The translations under genes were made by a program, and so were the position numbers. DNA of 64,000 nt from Amanita rubescens (taxonomy: Eukaryota; Basidiomycota; Agaricomycetes; Agaricales; Amanitaceae): the NCBI GenBank assembly GCA_015039365.1, contig WION01000021.1, positions 355,350 to 419,349 on the forward strand. The letters are read 5' to 3'. The notes below the pieces were generated by a model, which was given only the letters and a program-made list of their open reading frames with translations, searched no databases and had not been told where the DNA came from. Every line of letters begins with the position of its first letter. Within the stretch, counting starts at the first letter, position 1. Positions 22,176 through 34,500 of this stretch are shown here, piece after piece.

Positions 22176-25100
22176 ATGACATCAAACACAGCTACAACTG
22201 GTGCACTGTCCTCAGTATCTCAGGATTGCTAATCCTTGACTGACATATGAGATCCAGATGAGACACAAGTTCAATTGCTCAGGGAACGTTATCTATGCCC
22301 ACACTTTCGCATCCTTGTCATTGGGCGGGCTAATGCAGGCAAGACAACCATCCTTGAGAAGGTTTGTGGTGTAGCAAAGGGGACAAAGCCCATCATATAT
22401 AACATGGATGGTAAGTTGGTCTGAGTTTTGTGCTTCCTTTGAATGTTGAGTTTCTTGCAGGTAATCAGCTTGAACAGTCTGATAATCATTTGATGCCATC
22501 AGTTGAGGTGAGTCAGATAATGATGTATGGTTGTACCCATTCATATGCAATGATAACAGAGAGGCATGCATGATATTGAGCACCAAATTACATACCCTGG
22601 AAGTAACTTTATCTTCCATGACTCTCGGGGTTTTGAATCTGGTTCAACTGAGGAGTTGGAGATTGCTTGGAAGTTCATTGAAAAGAAGTCTGCAGAAACT
22701 GAGCTGAAAAACCAGCTGCATGCAATTTGGTATCTTGCCTTATCCCTTTACAGTACTGTCTGACCTAGCTTCCTGTAGGTACTGTATACCCATGGATAGC
22801 CCTCGTCCCATTCTACCTGCAGAACTTGAATTCTTCAATAAAGGGACAGGAAGAGGTAAGTCTTAATGAATGTATATCTTGTAACTTGTTGGTTTTGGAA
22901 AGATTGTTTACCCTTAACTATTGTCACCTCCTTTCCATTGGCCAACTTGCCACAAAATTTAGTAGTACTGACTAGTAAACATTTCCTTTACAGTTCCTTT
23001 GGTGGTTGTATTCACTAAATTTGATGGTCAAATAGCCAGTGAATTTGTCAACTTGACTGATGCAAAGGATGAAGATAAGTGGGAGACAGCCAGGGAACTT
23101 GCTGAAATCACTTTTCAGAAAGTTTATCTTACTAAAGTTTCAAATGCCAAATATCCTCCTAATGCATATGTGCGGTTGGAAGGTGAGAATGATGAGGATT
23201 TCCTCCTGAAAAGTGGGAGTAATGTTGTTGCATAGACATGGATTTACCAGAGAAGAATTGTGCTGAATTAAGTCAGCAAACTGCTGATGCAATAGATGAT
23301 AAAAGCATACATCAGCTGTTTGTTTCAACTCAGATGAATAATCTTGACCTTTGTGTTAAATCTGCACTTCAGTGAGGATCACATTCGAAATGTTACTTAC
23401 TAACATTGACATTGTTCAGACAAGTTCTGAAAGATAAAAAAGTTCGGCAATGGGATGATGTCATTCTCATAGTTTTTTCAAAATTTCCACATTTCTGGGT
23501 ATGCATTTTTGTCAGACTGCACATTGGCATAGGAAAATTTAAATGATGATAGGTGAAGAGGAAGGTAGGTGGCCTTCATATGGAATGATAAATATTTGCC
23601 AAAGTTCATCAGAAGGTAAGCAATACTCCAATGCTTCACATGAAAACAAGATTAGTCATGCTTCAGAAGGCCAATGAACAACTGACTGAAGCACAAGTTA
23701 GTTGTCAACCATATTCTTAGTGGGAGCATCTGATAATATTGATATCAGTGGGTAAGTGACATTGAACTAGTAGCATAGATCCGATATACAATGATGGTCT
23801 CATGACAATAGTTTGTGAGTAATGTTTCCCTTTGTGATCAGCAGTCTTGTCCTATGTATAATCTGCAGGAAGTGAGTGACATGACTCAATTTTGATTTTT
23901 GGTAAATGATACTATGGTGCATCATATGACCAATAGCAAGTGAGTTAATCTATCATTGTAAGCAGACTTGTCAATCCAGTCTTTCATGGACAGGGAGTGA
24001 GTAATACAACACTGCTTCACACTGCATCTGACCTGCTTAAAGAGAGTAAGCAACATTGATATTTGTGCAGCTTATCAGACATAGCTCAATGAACAACAGA
24101 AAGTTGGTGACATGCTATTATCTGAAAGAGGAGTCTCAATAAATTTGATTGGATTAATAACAGGAAGTAAGTGAGATTTGCTTTCTGTCTGCTTATAAAC
24201 ATTACATCTCAAAACAACAGGCAGTAAATATTTCTCCTATTCAAAGCCTCTTCACAAGCTAATGCAAAACAAACAGGATGTATGTGATCCTTTTGTGAGA
24301 TGTGAATTTATCATGTGAAATACCGTGGCAAAAGACAGTAGCATTGTTTTCTTTTTTCCCAACTCATGATGCAAATTCTATTCTAAAAGGAAGTGAGTGA
24401 TGCTGGCCACTTTGCTACAGGACAATTTGGATACATTGTTTTGTTCTACAGATTGTGAGCAATATTGCAAGTTTTGTGAAAACTGGTGAAATCACATCTT
24501 TTCCTATGAACATAGAAGGTTAGCAGCATGTCACATTGGTTTAGTGTTTCAAAAGATGGCCTTATCAAAAAATTGCCTATGGCCAACAGTATGTGAGCAA
24601 CATTGCAAATATTTCTTAAAAGCTGCTTTATGTATTTTTTTCCTATGACTGACAGCATGTGAGCAACATTGAACATTTTGTAGAAGACAGTCCAAGTCTC
24701 ATCACATCTTTTCCTATGACCAACAGGAAGTAAGTGACATTGCACATTTTGTGAAAGGCAGTCTCATCACATTTTTCCCTATGACCAACAGGGAGTGAGT
24801 GACATTGCACATTTTGTGAAAGGCAGTCTCATCACATCTTTTCCTATGATCAACAGCAAGCAGTGAGTGACAGTGCACATTTTGTGAAAGGCAGTCTCAT
24901 CACACCTTTTCTTATGACCAACAGCGAGTGAGTGACATTGCACATTTTGTGAAAGGCAGTCTCATGATATCTTTTCCTATGACCAACAGCGAGTGAGTGA
25001 CATTGCACATTTTGTGGAAGGCAGTCTCATCACATCTTTTCCTGTGACCAACAGGTTGTGAGTGACATTGCACGTTTTGTGAAAGACAGTCTCATCACAT

Positions 25101-28100
25101 CTTTTCCTATGACCAACAGATTGTGAGTGACATTGCACATTTTGTGAAAGGCAGTCTCATCACATCTTTTCCTATGACCAACAGGGAGTGAGTGATATTG
25201 CACATTTTGTGAAAGGCAGTCTCATCACATTTTTCTTATGACCAACAGCATGTGAGTGTCATTGCACATTTTGTGAAAGGCAGTCTCATTGCATCTTTCC
25301 TATGACCAACAGCTTGTGAGTGACATTGCACATTTTGTGAAAGGCAGTCTCATCACACCTTTTCTTATGACCAACAGGAAGTGAGTGACATTGCACACTT
25401 TGTGAAAGGCAGTCTCATCACATCTTTTCCTATGACCAACAGGATGTAAGTGACATTGCACATTTTGTGAAAGGCAGTCTCATCACATCTTTTCCTATGA
25501 CCAACAGCATGTGAGTGATATTGCACATTTTGTGAAAGGCAGTCTCATCACATCTTTTCCTATGACCAACAGATGGTGTGTGACATTGCACATTTTGTGA
25601 AAGGCAGTCTCATCACATCTTTTCTTATGACCAACAGCAAGTGAGTAACATTGCACATTTTGTGAAAGGCAATCTCATCACAGTTTTTCCTATGACCAAC
25701 AGACTGTGAGTGACATTGCACATTTTGTGAAAGGCAGTCTCATCACATCTTTTCCTATGGCCAACAGATTGTGAGTGACATTGCACATTTTGTGAAAGGC
25801 AGTCTCATCACATCTTTTCCTATGACCAACAGCGAGTGAGTGACATTGCACATTTTGCAGAAGGCAGTCTCATCACATCTTTTCCTATGACCAACAGCGA
25901 GTGAGTGACATTGCACATTTTGTGAAAGGCAGTCTCATCACATCTTTTCCTATGACCAACAGCTTGTGAGTGACATTTGCACATTTTGTGAAAGGCAGTC
26001 TCATCATACAGTAACCCTCAAAACCGTTCCAATGTTTGGCCATCTTGAAAAGATTGACCAACCACACAATGGGAAACTTTTATAAAATTAGTAGAAATTA
26101 GTAGATGATAGAATAGCATCTAAGCTTGAATTTGAGCATATACCCATGTCAATTGAGTCAGTAGTCCATGAGATATAAAATGTTTTGTGAGGCAATGTCA
26201 TTGGAACGGTTTTGTGGCCGACATGGTGGGATGACAAAACCGGTATCTAGCAATTATATGACAGTGGTGAAAGTCATGCTACAATGTTGAATAACCTTAA
26301 TATGTCTCAGATAAGTGCTTGAAATGCTTACATTGCATCAGTGTACCCTCCCAGGTGACCAACTGCCTCCTCTCACACCCCTGGCTATTCTTGCTATGAA
26401 GTCTCAACCATGAGTGGCTACAACATCCATATTGTATCCAATCTGCATTTAATTCACTTATTCTTCCTCCCAGTGACCACTGGAGGTGGGCCAAAGCAGC
26501 TGACGGGCCAAATAGCCCAGTATCCCAGTTACCTCTTTGCTTCAAGGAGGGTGGTGTCAGGTGTAGAAGTGACTAGGGCACTTCAAACTATCATGAATGG
26601 GTACCACTCCACAGATGCAACAATGTGGAATGTAAGGAGGACAGAGATAAAGGCTGTGGTGGTGTCTAAGAAGCCATTACTCACTGCAAAGCATACAGTG
26701 GAGATGCCTAGCTGTGATTAGCACATAAGGATTGGACAATTGAGAGCTGGAACAGGGTCATTTAATGATATATGACCAAAATCAATTGTCTAGAGTCAAA
26801 TGAGGGGATATGAGCCTGGATGAGGGGAAGGGAGGAGCTGAGTGACAGGTGGGTATGGGGGATGTCAAAGTTCACAGGTGAATCAACATTTCTATGAGGA
26901 CATATGATATAGGAGGGACCCATACTTGCTTACAGGATGGATGGGGGGAGGGATAGGTAACTTTATATCACCATTCTGAAGGATAGCCTTGAAGCCAGCT
27001 TTGATTACTAAGGCAGGAATTTTGAAGTCAGCAGGACAGTGATCAAAAACACACTTGTGAGAGGTCAAGAGCTGGTCTAGTAAACACAGAAATGCAGAAG
27101 AAGTGTTTCTAGTACAATTTGAGGATGGTACCTACATTGTGACTAGCCCTGGCTGACACTTCATATTCAGAATGACAAGATGCAAGAATACAGGATGACA
27201 TCCACCTGGGAGGGTACATTGATGCAATGTAAGCATTTCAAGCACTTATCTGAGACATATTAAGGTTATTCAACATTGTAGCATGACTTTCACCACTGTC
27301 ATATAATTGCTAGATACCGGTTTTGTCATCCCACCATGTCGGCCACAAAACTGTTCCAATGACATTGCCTCACAAAACATTTTATATCTCATGGACTACT
27401 GACTCAATTGACATGGGTATATGCTCAAATTCGAGCTTAGATGCTATTCTATCATCTACTAATTTCTACTAATTTTATAAAAGTTTCCCATTGTGTGGTT
27501 GGTCAATCTTTTCAAGATGGCCAAACATTGGAACGGTTTTGAGGGTTACTGTATCTTTTCCTATGACCAACAGCAAGTGAGTGACATTGCACATTCTGTG
27601 AATCACACCTTTTCCTATGACCAATAGGGAGTGAGTGACATTGCACATTTTGTGAAAGGCAGTCTCATCATATCTTTTCCTATGACCAACAGGTTGTGAG
27701 TGACATTGCACATTTTGTAAAAGCAGTCTCATCACATCTTTTCCAATGACCAACAGGATGTGAGTGACATTGCACATTTTGTGAAAGGCAGGAGTCTCAT
27801 CACTATGACCAACAGGATGTGAGTGACATTGCACATTTTGTGAAAGGCAGTCTCATCACATCTTTTCCTATGACCAACAGTTTGTGAGTGACATTGCACA
27901 TTTTTTTGAAAGGTAGTCTCATCACATCTTTTCCTATGACCAACAGCTTGTAAGTGACATTACACATTTTGTGAAAGGTAGTCTTATCACATCTTTTCCT
28001 TTGACCAACAGCAAGTGAGTGATACATTAGATGTTTTACTCTATCTCATTTGTAGTTTCAACTTCTCTCCATGTTTGGAGACCAGCAAAGCAACTTTGAA

Positions 28101-28441
28101 ATCAAGGTATCTTTGTTTTTTTTTATCTGGGCAGTACACAACTGAGACCATTGCAACAAGCCCACTCATTGCCAGATTTTAGTTTGTAAATTACTCCCTT
28201 TTCATTTCCATATTTATGCTTAAACTTTCAAGCAATTATTATCATTGCCAAACTATCCTTTTGGATCAATAAACCACTTCTGCCCTCAGTCAAAAAAGCC
28301 TTGAATCAATACAAGCAAAATGGTTATGTTCAGAAACTGAAAACTGACATTACTCCTGACTTTATGGACTCTGGTCATCAAGATTTGGTCACATTATTTT
28401 ATAGGCAGGTGACCCACCTTGATGGTAGGTACTTTGTCTAG
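22176..28441 (+). CDS. G-domain GTPase, copy 2, with homogenised microexon chain
   Basis: Paralog of the gene at 9000-14586. Exons: 22176-22200, 22258-22410 (P-loop GRANAGKTT), 22461-22507, 22560-22729 (HDSRGFES), 22779-22855, 22994-23182 (TKFD), 23236-23371, 23420-23498 (ends KFPHFW, phase 0), 23553-23564 (12 nt), 23613-23615 (3 nt), 23667-23696 (30 nt, KANEQLTEAQ). About 44 further, almost all 3-nt, exons follow to 28019, then 28056-28106 (LLSMFGDQQ), a 3-nt exon 28193-28195, and a last exon from 28233 (KLSFWINKPLLPS) to a TAG at 28439-28441. The exon order matches copy 1 step by step. A 1.5-kb transposon sits in one mini-intron. As in copy 1, the phase of the final join is unresolved. The first donor (ACT G|GTGCAC) is weak but gives the conserved DETQVQLLRERY start. 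Confidence 0.75.
23553..28055 (+). repeat. Tandem single-codon microexon / mini-intron array, copy 2
   Basis: Same architecture as in copy 1. The first part (23565 to about 24600) has diverged introns. From about 24650 to 25980 and again 27560 to 28010 the introns are near-copies of one about 60-bp unit: donor GTGAGTGACATTGCAC, middle GTGAAAGGCAGTCTCATCAC, end TTTTCCTATGACCAACAG. The three bases between successive near-identical introns differ from unit to unit (for example GAA, GGA, CGA, GTT, ATT, CAT). One exon is 6 nt (CAAGCA at about 24857). I count 47 candidate exons, all multiples of three, none containing an in-frame stop. The unit ends in a plausible branch site (TATGAC) about 8 nt before AG. 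Confidence 0.8.
26009..27551. mobile_element. Non-autonomous TIR transposon with TA duplication
   Basis: A 1543-bp element with terminal inverted repeats of about 349 bp (26009-26357 and 27203-27551). The ends are CAGTAACCCTCAAAACCG and its complement. It is flanked by TA on both sides (26007-26008 and 27552-27553); removing the element and one TA restores the array's CTCATCATATCTTTTCC sequence, as found intact near 27655. A TA target duplication and CAGT ends suggest the Tc1/mariner group, but no transposase is present. The interior (26360-27200) has a short ORF of unknown nature at 26410-26721. It lies inside a single mini-intron of the copy 2 array. Confidence 0.85.
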
Positions 28442-28990
28442 TCATGCACTACTTATGAAACATTTATGGCAGGGTGAAACATCCAGCATGATATTCAGGT
28501 GATTTATTGTCTGCATTGCCTTCACACTGCTCATATTTATTTGTACATAGATCACTTCTCTTATGCCTTCCTTTGGTTATTTATGCATCTGTCTGAGCTT
28601 TTCTTTCTAATGTAGTCATACATATGTATGGTTGTTGGCAATACATTAATATGGATTTTATACTGATATATGTAGAATAAAGAACCTTTTTGTTAAAAGT
28701 AAATATATCAAATGAAAGCTTATATGCATGTGTAACACCCCTGTTTCACCCTGTGGACTCCCTGTCCTGTGAAAAAGAAGAAAAAAGTTGGCAGAAGAGT
28801 AGGGACTCCTTGTGGACAAGTCCCATGTAACTCCCTGTTCTGGGACAAAAGAAGCAAAACAAGTCCATTTCAATCAAATACATTTATCACATGTCAGGTA
28901 CATTTTGGACATGTTCCTGCCATATTCAGTGACATTTGCCATCTATGGAGATGTATGACTCTTCACTATGACTGGCAATTGGAATACAGT
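28442..28990. other. 3' flank of GTPase copy 2
   Basis: AT-rich, with no convincing coding frame; it likely contains the 3' UTR and polyadenylation signals. It ends at the 5-bp target duplication of the retrotransposon. Confidence 0.45.
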
Positions 28991-28995
28991 GGTTC

Positions 28996-29254
28996 TGTAA
29001 CGGTCAATATTTCATTTTCATTTTATTTCATTTTATTTTCTTTTAGTTACAAGAAGTTCCCACGCTTACCTAAGGATTCCGCGGAACGACGGCATGGGAG
29101 TGACGAGTCCGAGTATATATACCTGAACACTGTTTGTGTATCCCTTAGTCTTATGATTGTTTCTGTCGTCCATAGACGCAATCTTATTCTCATTTTCCAT
29201 CTGCGTTTCTAGTCTCGAGTGTCCTAGTGATTGTGTCAGGATCACCTCCTAACA
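28996..29254 (+). repeat. 5' LTR
   Basis: 259 bp, TG...CA ends. It contains an AT-rich TTTCATTTTCATT run and a TATATATA box near 29115, consistent with the retroelement promoter. The same sequence recurs at 35417-35675 and, in reverse, at 45760-46017. Confidence 0.95.
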
Positions 29255-29596
29255 AAATCATAAGACTCTTAACACTACCACACTCGTCTGTCCGTCGTCG
29301 CCCACAACGGACATACAAACTATTCAACGGTTACTGTGCTTGATAGCACTAGTAGCCCACTTCAGATACATTTACCTCCTCACGCTGCACATCACGCGTA
29401 TCCACTACCGCTTGATAAACCCGGACTCGAGGGTTAACGAGATAGAACAGGGACTGCTCTAAACTCAGAGTTGCAGACCTTGTAAAACTACGATTCGCTC
29501 GAGTTTAGGCGTACCTATTCGATCCATAGGAGAAAACGAACTAGAACCAAACGAACAGTATAAAGAACTCCCTTCGTCCCTGTGAAGATAAGAAGA

Positions 29597-30952
29597 ATGC
29601 CGTATACACCGACGGAGGCATTGATAGGAGCATGCGTAGGATTATTGGCCGCATTGGTAGGGTCATTAGCCCCAGCTGCGGTACGAGCGCTCTGGCTGGC
29701 ATTGACCCCGGGAGACCAACGAAATGCGGGACATGGTGTAGCCCGAGCGATAGGAGAGATAAGAGAGGCGTTCAGAGAACCTCCCAGACCCCCCAGACCA
29801 CAGATGAAGATCGATCCGCCAGAAGCGTACGAAGGCAAACCCAAAAAGATAGCGCATTGGCTGAGATCGATGAGAGCGTACTTCTCATTGACGGAAGTAC
29901 TTAACAGTAGCCAAATGATCGCAATCGCCCTCCAACAAATAAAAGGAGGAACGGCGAACAGAGCAGAGAACTGGGCGGGAGTTAAACTACAAGAATTCAT
30001 GGAGTTTATAGAAGAAGTAACGAACACACCGAGAGCAAAGGACTACACATGGGAGCAATTAAGGACAGGAGTAACACCAAGAGCAGCGGTAGTAGGAGTG
30101 GTGTCACCAACAGGAGAAATGAGGGTAGAACCGAGAGCAGCAGAACTAGGAATCACGCCATTCACCCACCAACCACCATTTGACAGTTGGAACGACTTCG
30201 AAGCAAAGGGGTTAGCGTTCTTTATGACCACGGAGACGAGAGATGAAGCGATTAGACATCTGAGAGAGTTGAAACAAGGGAAAAGACCAGTGGAAGATTA
30301 CATCATCGACTTCAAGAGTTGGGCGCAACTAACAAATTTCAACGAAATCGCGTTAATCACCCAGTTCAAAGGAGGGTTGAACCCGCCACTAGGAATGAAG
30401 ATAGTAGAAAACGGAGCACCTGGAGATGGAGCAATGGCGGGGGATTTACAATTATGGTACGAACGAGCAACGGTGTTGGACAAGGCATGGAGGGACGGGC
30501 AGAAACTATATGGAACAACGACCCGACTTCCATTTAGACCCAGATTCTTCCAAAGTCCCACGTCAACGCCACAGGAGACGAAACCAACTGCGGCAGCCAC
30601 AGGGGCAACAGTTTCAACAGCGATCCCTTCGGGATTGGGATCTGATCCAAACGCCATGCAAATAGATCGCCAAAGAGGACCGGTCAAATGCTACAACTGC
30701 AACCGATTTGGACACATATCAAGAGAGTGTAAGGAACCAAGGAGAGAAAGAAGAGAAGTAAGAGAGTGGACGATGAATGCACCCAAGTGTGAGAACTGCG
30801 GAAAATTAGGGCACATGACGGAAGCGTGTTGGGGACCGAAGAGAGAAGTGAAAGAAATAAGAGAAGTAACGTGGAAGGAAAGGATCGAGGGGGCAACGGA
30901 AGAAGAAAAGGTGGAGATAGCAACGTTGATGGGTTTTCAGAATGGTCAGTAG
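29597..30952 (+). CDS. Retrotransposon Gag with two CCHC zinc knuckles
   Basis: About 451 residues from the first ATG in a good context (MPYTPTEAL). It has an N-terminal hydrophobic stretch, a capsid-like centre ([39 protein letters not shown]), and two nucleic-acid-binding knuckles near the C terminus, [14 protein letters not shown] and [14 protein letters not shown]. It forms the particle that packages element RNA. The frame is open throughout. Confidence 0.9.
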   Translation: MPYTPTEALIGACVGLLAALVGSLAPAAVRALWLALTPGDQRNAGHGVARAIGEIREAFREPPRPPRPQMKIDPPEAYEGKPKKIAHWLRSMRAYFSLTEVLNSSQMIAIALQQIKGGTANRAENWAGVKLQEFMEFIEEVTNTPRAKDYTWEQLRTGVTPRAAVVGVVSPTGEMRVEPRAAELGITPFTHQPPFDSWNDFEAKGLAFFMTTETRDEAIRHLRELKQGKRPVEDYIIDFKSWAQLTNFNEIALITQFKGGLNPPLGMKIVENGAPGDGAMAGDLQLWYERATVLDKAWRDGQKLYGTTTRLPFRPRFFQSPTSTPQETKPTAAATGATVSTAIPSGLGSDPNAMQIDRQRGPVKCYNCNRFGHISRECKEPRRERREVREWTMNAPKCENCGKLGHMTEACWGPKREVKEIREVTWKERIEGATEEEKVEIATLMGFQNGQ

Positions 30953-30986
30953 ACGTATCTCCAACGATACTGGCCGAAGAACGTTA

Positions 30987-31536
30987 TGTTACGACCCCTG
31001 ATGTATGTACAATACGAGGATTCTAAGCTGAATATTGATTGCATTATGTATGAACTCAGAGGGTTAGAACATAAATGGAGGAACAAAAAGATAACGACAA
31101 AAAAAGACAGATTAGAAATGTGGAAAGGACCATGGACGGTGAAATGATCAGAAGAAGGCCGGTGCGGAAGTGCGTTCGGCCAAAGGGACTACGGAGGTCA
31201 GTCCGAAGGGAGTCTCGGGTGCAGAGAGGGTGCCGAAGATGAAGGTGAATGAGTGGAAGGTGTCCGAAGCACCGAGGAATGAAAGGAACGGAAGGAATCG
31301 AACTCGGAACGAAGCTGGGGTGATAATTCGCTAACTACAACTACGTACACAATGGTATATATACTACGGAGGCATGAGGTGACCATGTGATGAATCCTGC
31401 ACCGAGCCCGAGGCCTGTGCATGCGTCCGAACTCAAACAATCATCCTCCGGGGTCGAGTATAGGCTCAGAGTGCTTCGGGGAGCTTCGGAAGGTTTCGGA
31501 GATCGGTTCCAACGTAGCCGGAATCGGCTCGTTACA
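30987..31536. mobile_element. Probable nested solo LTR of another element
   Basis: A 550-bp block between gag and pol that is foreign in composition and has no retroviral coding. It begins TGTTACGACC and ends CTCGTTACA, with a TATATATAC box inside near 31363. TG...CA ends and these termini are typical of fungal LTRs. The flanking bases (ACGTT left, ACGGT right) match at four of five positions, so the target duplication is imperfect or my boundary is off by a base. Removing it brings ILAEER close to VRRVWEQPEE, a plausible continuous gag-pol frame. Confidence 0.55.
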
Positions 31537-34500
31537 ACGGTGAGAAGGGTGTGGGAACAACCAGAAGAAATAGCAGTGCAAAGTCTAAGACAATGGGTAC
31601 ATAAAACGAGAGAAGGGGAAGTGACAGCAGAAATGGTGAATGCGTTGAACGGAATGACGGAAAAAAATGCATTGTGGCAATTGCAAAACTTAAAGACGAA
31701 AGAACATTACGTTCAAGGGAGAGGAAAAAACCAAGTAACGGTCAGCAGCGTAATCACCACGCTCAATACCTTTCAGAGACACAAGGTAGAAGTGCTCATC
31801 GACTCGGGATGCACAGGCTCTTGCATTAATGAAAGATTTGTACGACAACATAATCTTAATACACGATGCCTAGACCGACCCATCCCCATCTACAACGCCT
31901 AACTTGGGAGGAGCATTAAAAGAGATGGTACAATTGAAACTGCAAGTAGGAACTCACTACGAAGTGTTTGAATTCGGTGTATCTGCGCTCGGAAAGCTTG
32001 ACATATACTTAGGACACGATTGGTTAAAACATCATAATCCGATCGTAAACTGGAAAACGGGCTCACTCCTTATGAAAAATTGCCCAGGTACATGCCACGT
32101 AGAAGGAGAGGACAACGACGCTATAGACACTGAGGGCAATGACGAGACCGGTGGAACACATGAGTGGGAGGAAGGAGATAGATTGTTAGCAGTAATGGAG
32201 AATGAAGGAACGAGTTGGGGAATAAGAGCTCACGCAACCACGGTGACTGAAATAGCGGTAGCAAATCAAATAAAACGCGATGTGAAAGATATCGTGCCCG
32301 CTCACTATTTAAGTCACCGAGAAGTGTTTGACAAGGAGACGTTTGATGAACTGCCAAAACGAGGAAGATGGGATCACGCGATCGAGTTGGTACCTGGCGC
32401 CCAAGCGGTGGATTGCAAAATCTACCCACTGAATAAGGAGGAACAGGGACAATTGGATGCATTCCTGAAAGATAACCTAGAAACAGGGCGGATAAGAACC
32501 AGCAAATCCCCGATGGCATTGCCGTTCTTCTTTATTAAAAAGAAGGATGGAAAGTTGAGGCTGGTACAAGATTACCGAAAGCTGAACGAGATGACGATAA
32601 AAAACCGATATCCATTACCACTGATATCGGAACTAGTGGATCAACTTAGTCACGCAAAGGTATTCTCGAAGATGGACATCCGGTGGGGGTACAATAACAT
32701 ACGGATAAAGGAAGGGGATGAGTGGAAGGCAGCATTCAGAACGAATAGAGGGTTGTTTGAGCTGTTAGTAATGTTCTTTGGACTTACAAATTCACCGGCA
32801 ACCTTTCAAACGATGATGAATGACATATTTAGAGAGGAAATAGCGGAAGGATGGGTGGTGATATACATGGATGACATATTGGTGTATTCTAAGGATGAAG
32901 AGACACATAAACTACATGTGAATCGAATCTTGGAAAAACTAAAGCGGTATAAATTGTCGTTGAAAGCGGAGAAGTGTTGGTTTGATCAAAAGACAATCGA
33001 ATTCCTAGGATTGATAATATCGCACAACTCAATACGCATGGACAAAGCCAAAGTACGAGCGATATTGGATTGGCCCAGGCCTACAAATAAACGAGAGCTA
33101 CAACAATTCTTAGGATTCGTGAACTTTTATCGACGATTTATACGAGGGTTTGCGAAGATAGCCAAGCCTCTCACATGACTGATGGGGAAAGAAGGATGGA
33201 TGTGGACGGTACTGCAGGAGGAAGCGTTTATAGGGTTGAAGATGAGAGTAGGAGAGGAAGTGATACTAGCGATACCATCAGACAAAGGAAAATACCGAGT
33301 AGAAACGGACGCATCGGACTTTGCCATGGGAGCGGTGTTATCTCAACAACAAGAAGATGGTACATGGAGACCAGTAGCGTTCATCTCAAAATCGTTAAAT
33401 CCCACTGAAAGAAATTACGAAGTGTACGATAAAGAGCTATTGGCAGTCATGCATGCCCTATACGAATGGTCTCACTACTTGAAGGGAACGGAAGAACAGA
33501 TTGAGATTCTAACCGATCACCAAAATCTCACTTATTTCCAAAAACCTCAAAACATCAATCGGAGACAAGTGCAATGGGTATTGGATCTACAGGAATACAA
33601 CTTCATCCTAAAACACAGACCTGGAAAAACCAATACCAAAGCCAACACTTTATCTTGTAGAGCGGATCATGATAAGGGAGAAACGGATAACAAAGGAACA
33701 ACATTGTTGAAAGAGGAATGCTTTGTACGAGTATGGGAGGAAGGAGACGATCTACATAAAATGGAAAACGAGTTGAGAAAGATAAGCCAGAGGCAATGGG
33801 AAGAAAAGGTCAAGAAGGCGGTGGAGAATAAAGAAGATGGATGGCGAGTAAGAGAAGGAGGATTGGTGACGTGGCAAGAGAGAGTGTATGTTCCGAAGGT
33901 CCAAAAACTGCGAGAACAATTCATTGCAGAACATCATCATTGGGGACATTCAGGGATAGATAAAATGATCGAACTGATGCTACGAAACTATTGGTGGCCG
34001 GGAATGAGGAAAGATGTAGAGGACTATGTACGCAGTTGCCGAACCTGTCAGACAGTGAAACCGGACCGACAAAAGAAAGCGGCGCCACTCCATCCCAACG
34101 ACGTACCCAGAGGACCATGGAGCGTCATATCCGTGGATATGATCGGACCGTTACCTGAATCCAAAGGGTTCAACGCGATACTTGTAGTGGTAGATCGGTT
34201 CACCAAGAAAGCGTACTTCATACCCATGAATACGACACTGTCGAGTGAAGGAGTAGCAGTACTATTTCGAGATCACGTTTTCAGAGAACACGGGATACCA
34301 GAGAAAGTAATCAGCGACAGAGGACCACAGTTCGTATCGAGGTTCATGAAGGAATTATACCATGTACTCCGGATCAAAGCCAATCCTTCAACGGCGTATC
34401 ACCCCCAAACTGATGGACAGACCGAATGAGTAAATCAGGAAGTGAAAGAATTCCTAACAATGTTCGTAAATCATCAACAGGACGACTGGAGTGATTGGTT

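Noticed and set aside
26410..26721. Transposase remnant inside the TA-flanked element
   Set aside because: The 103-codon frame has no DDE-type motif and no similarity I recognise.
24720..28020. Ordinary minisatellite as the full explanation for the copy 2 array
   Set aside because: The three bases between units vary far more than the rest, splice borders are kept in copy 1 where the rest has diverged, and codons match between paralogs.
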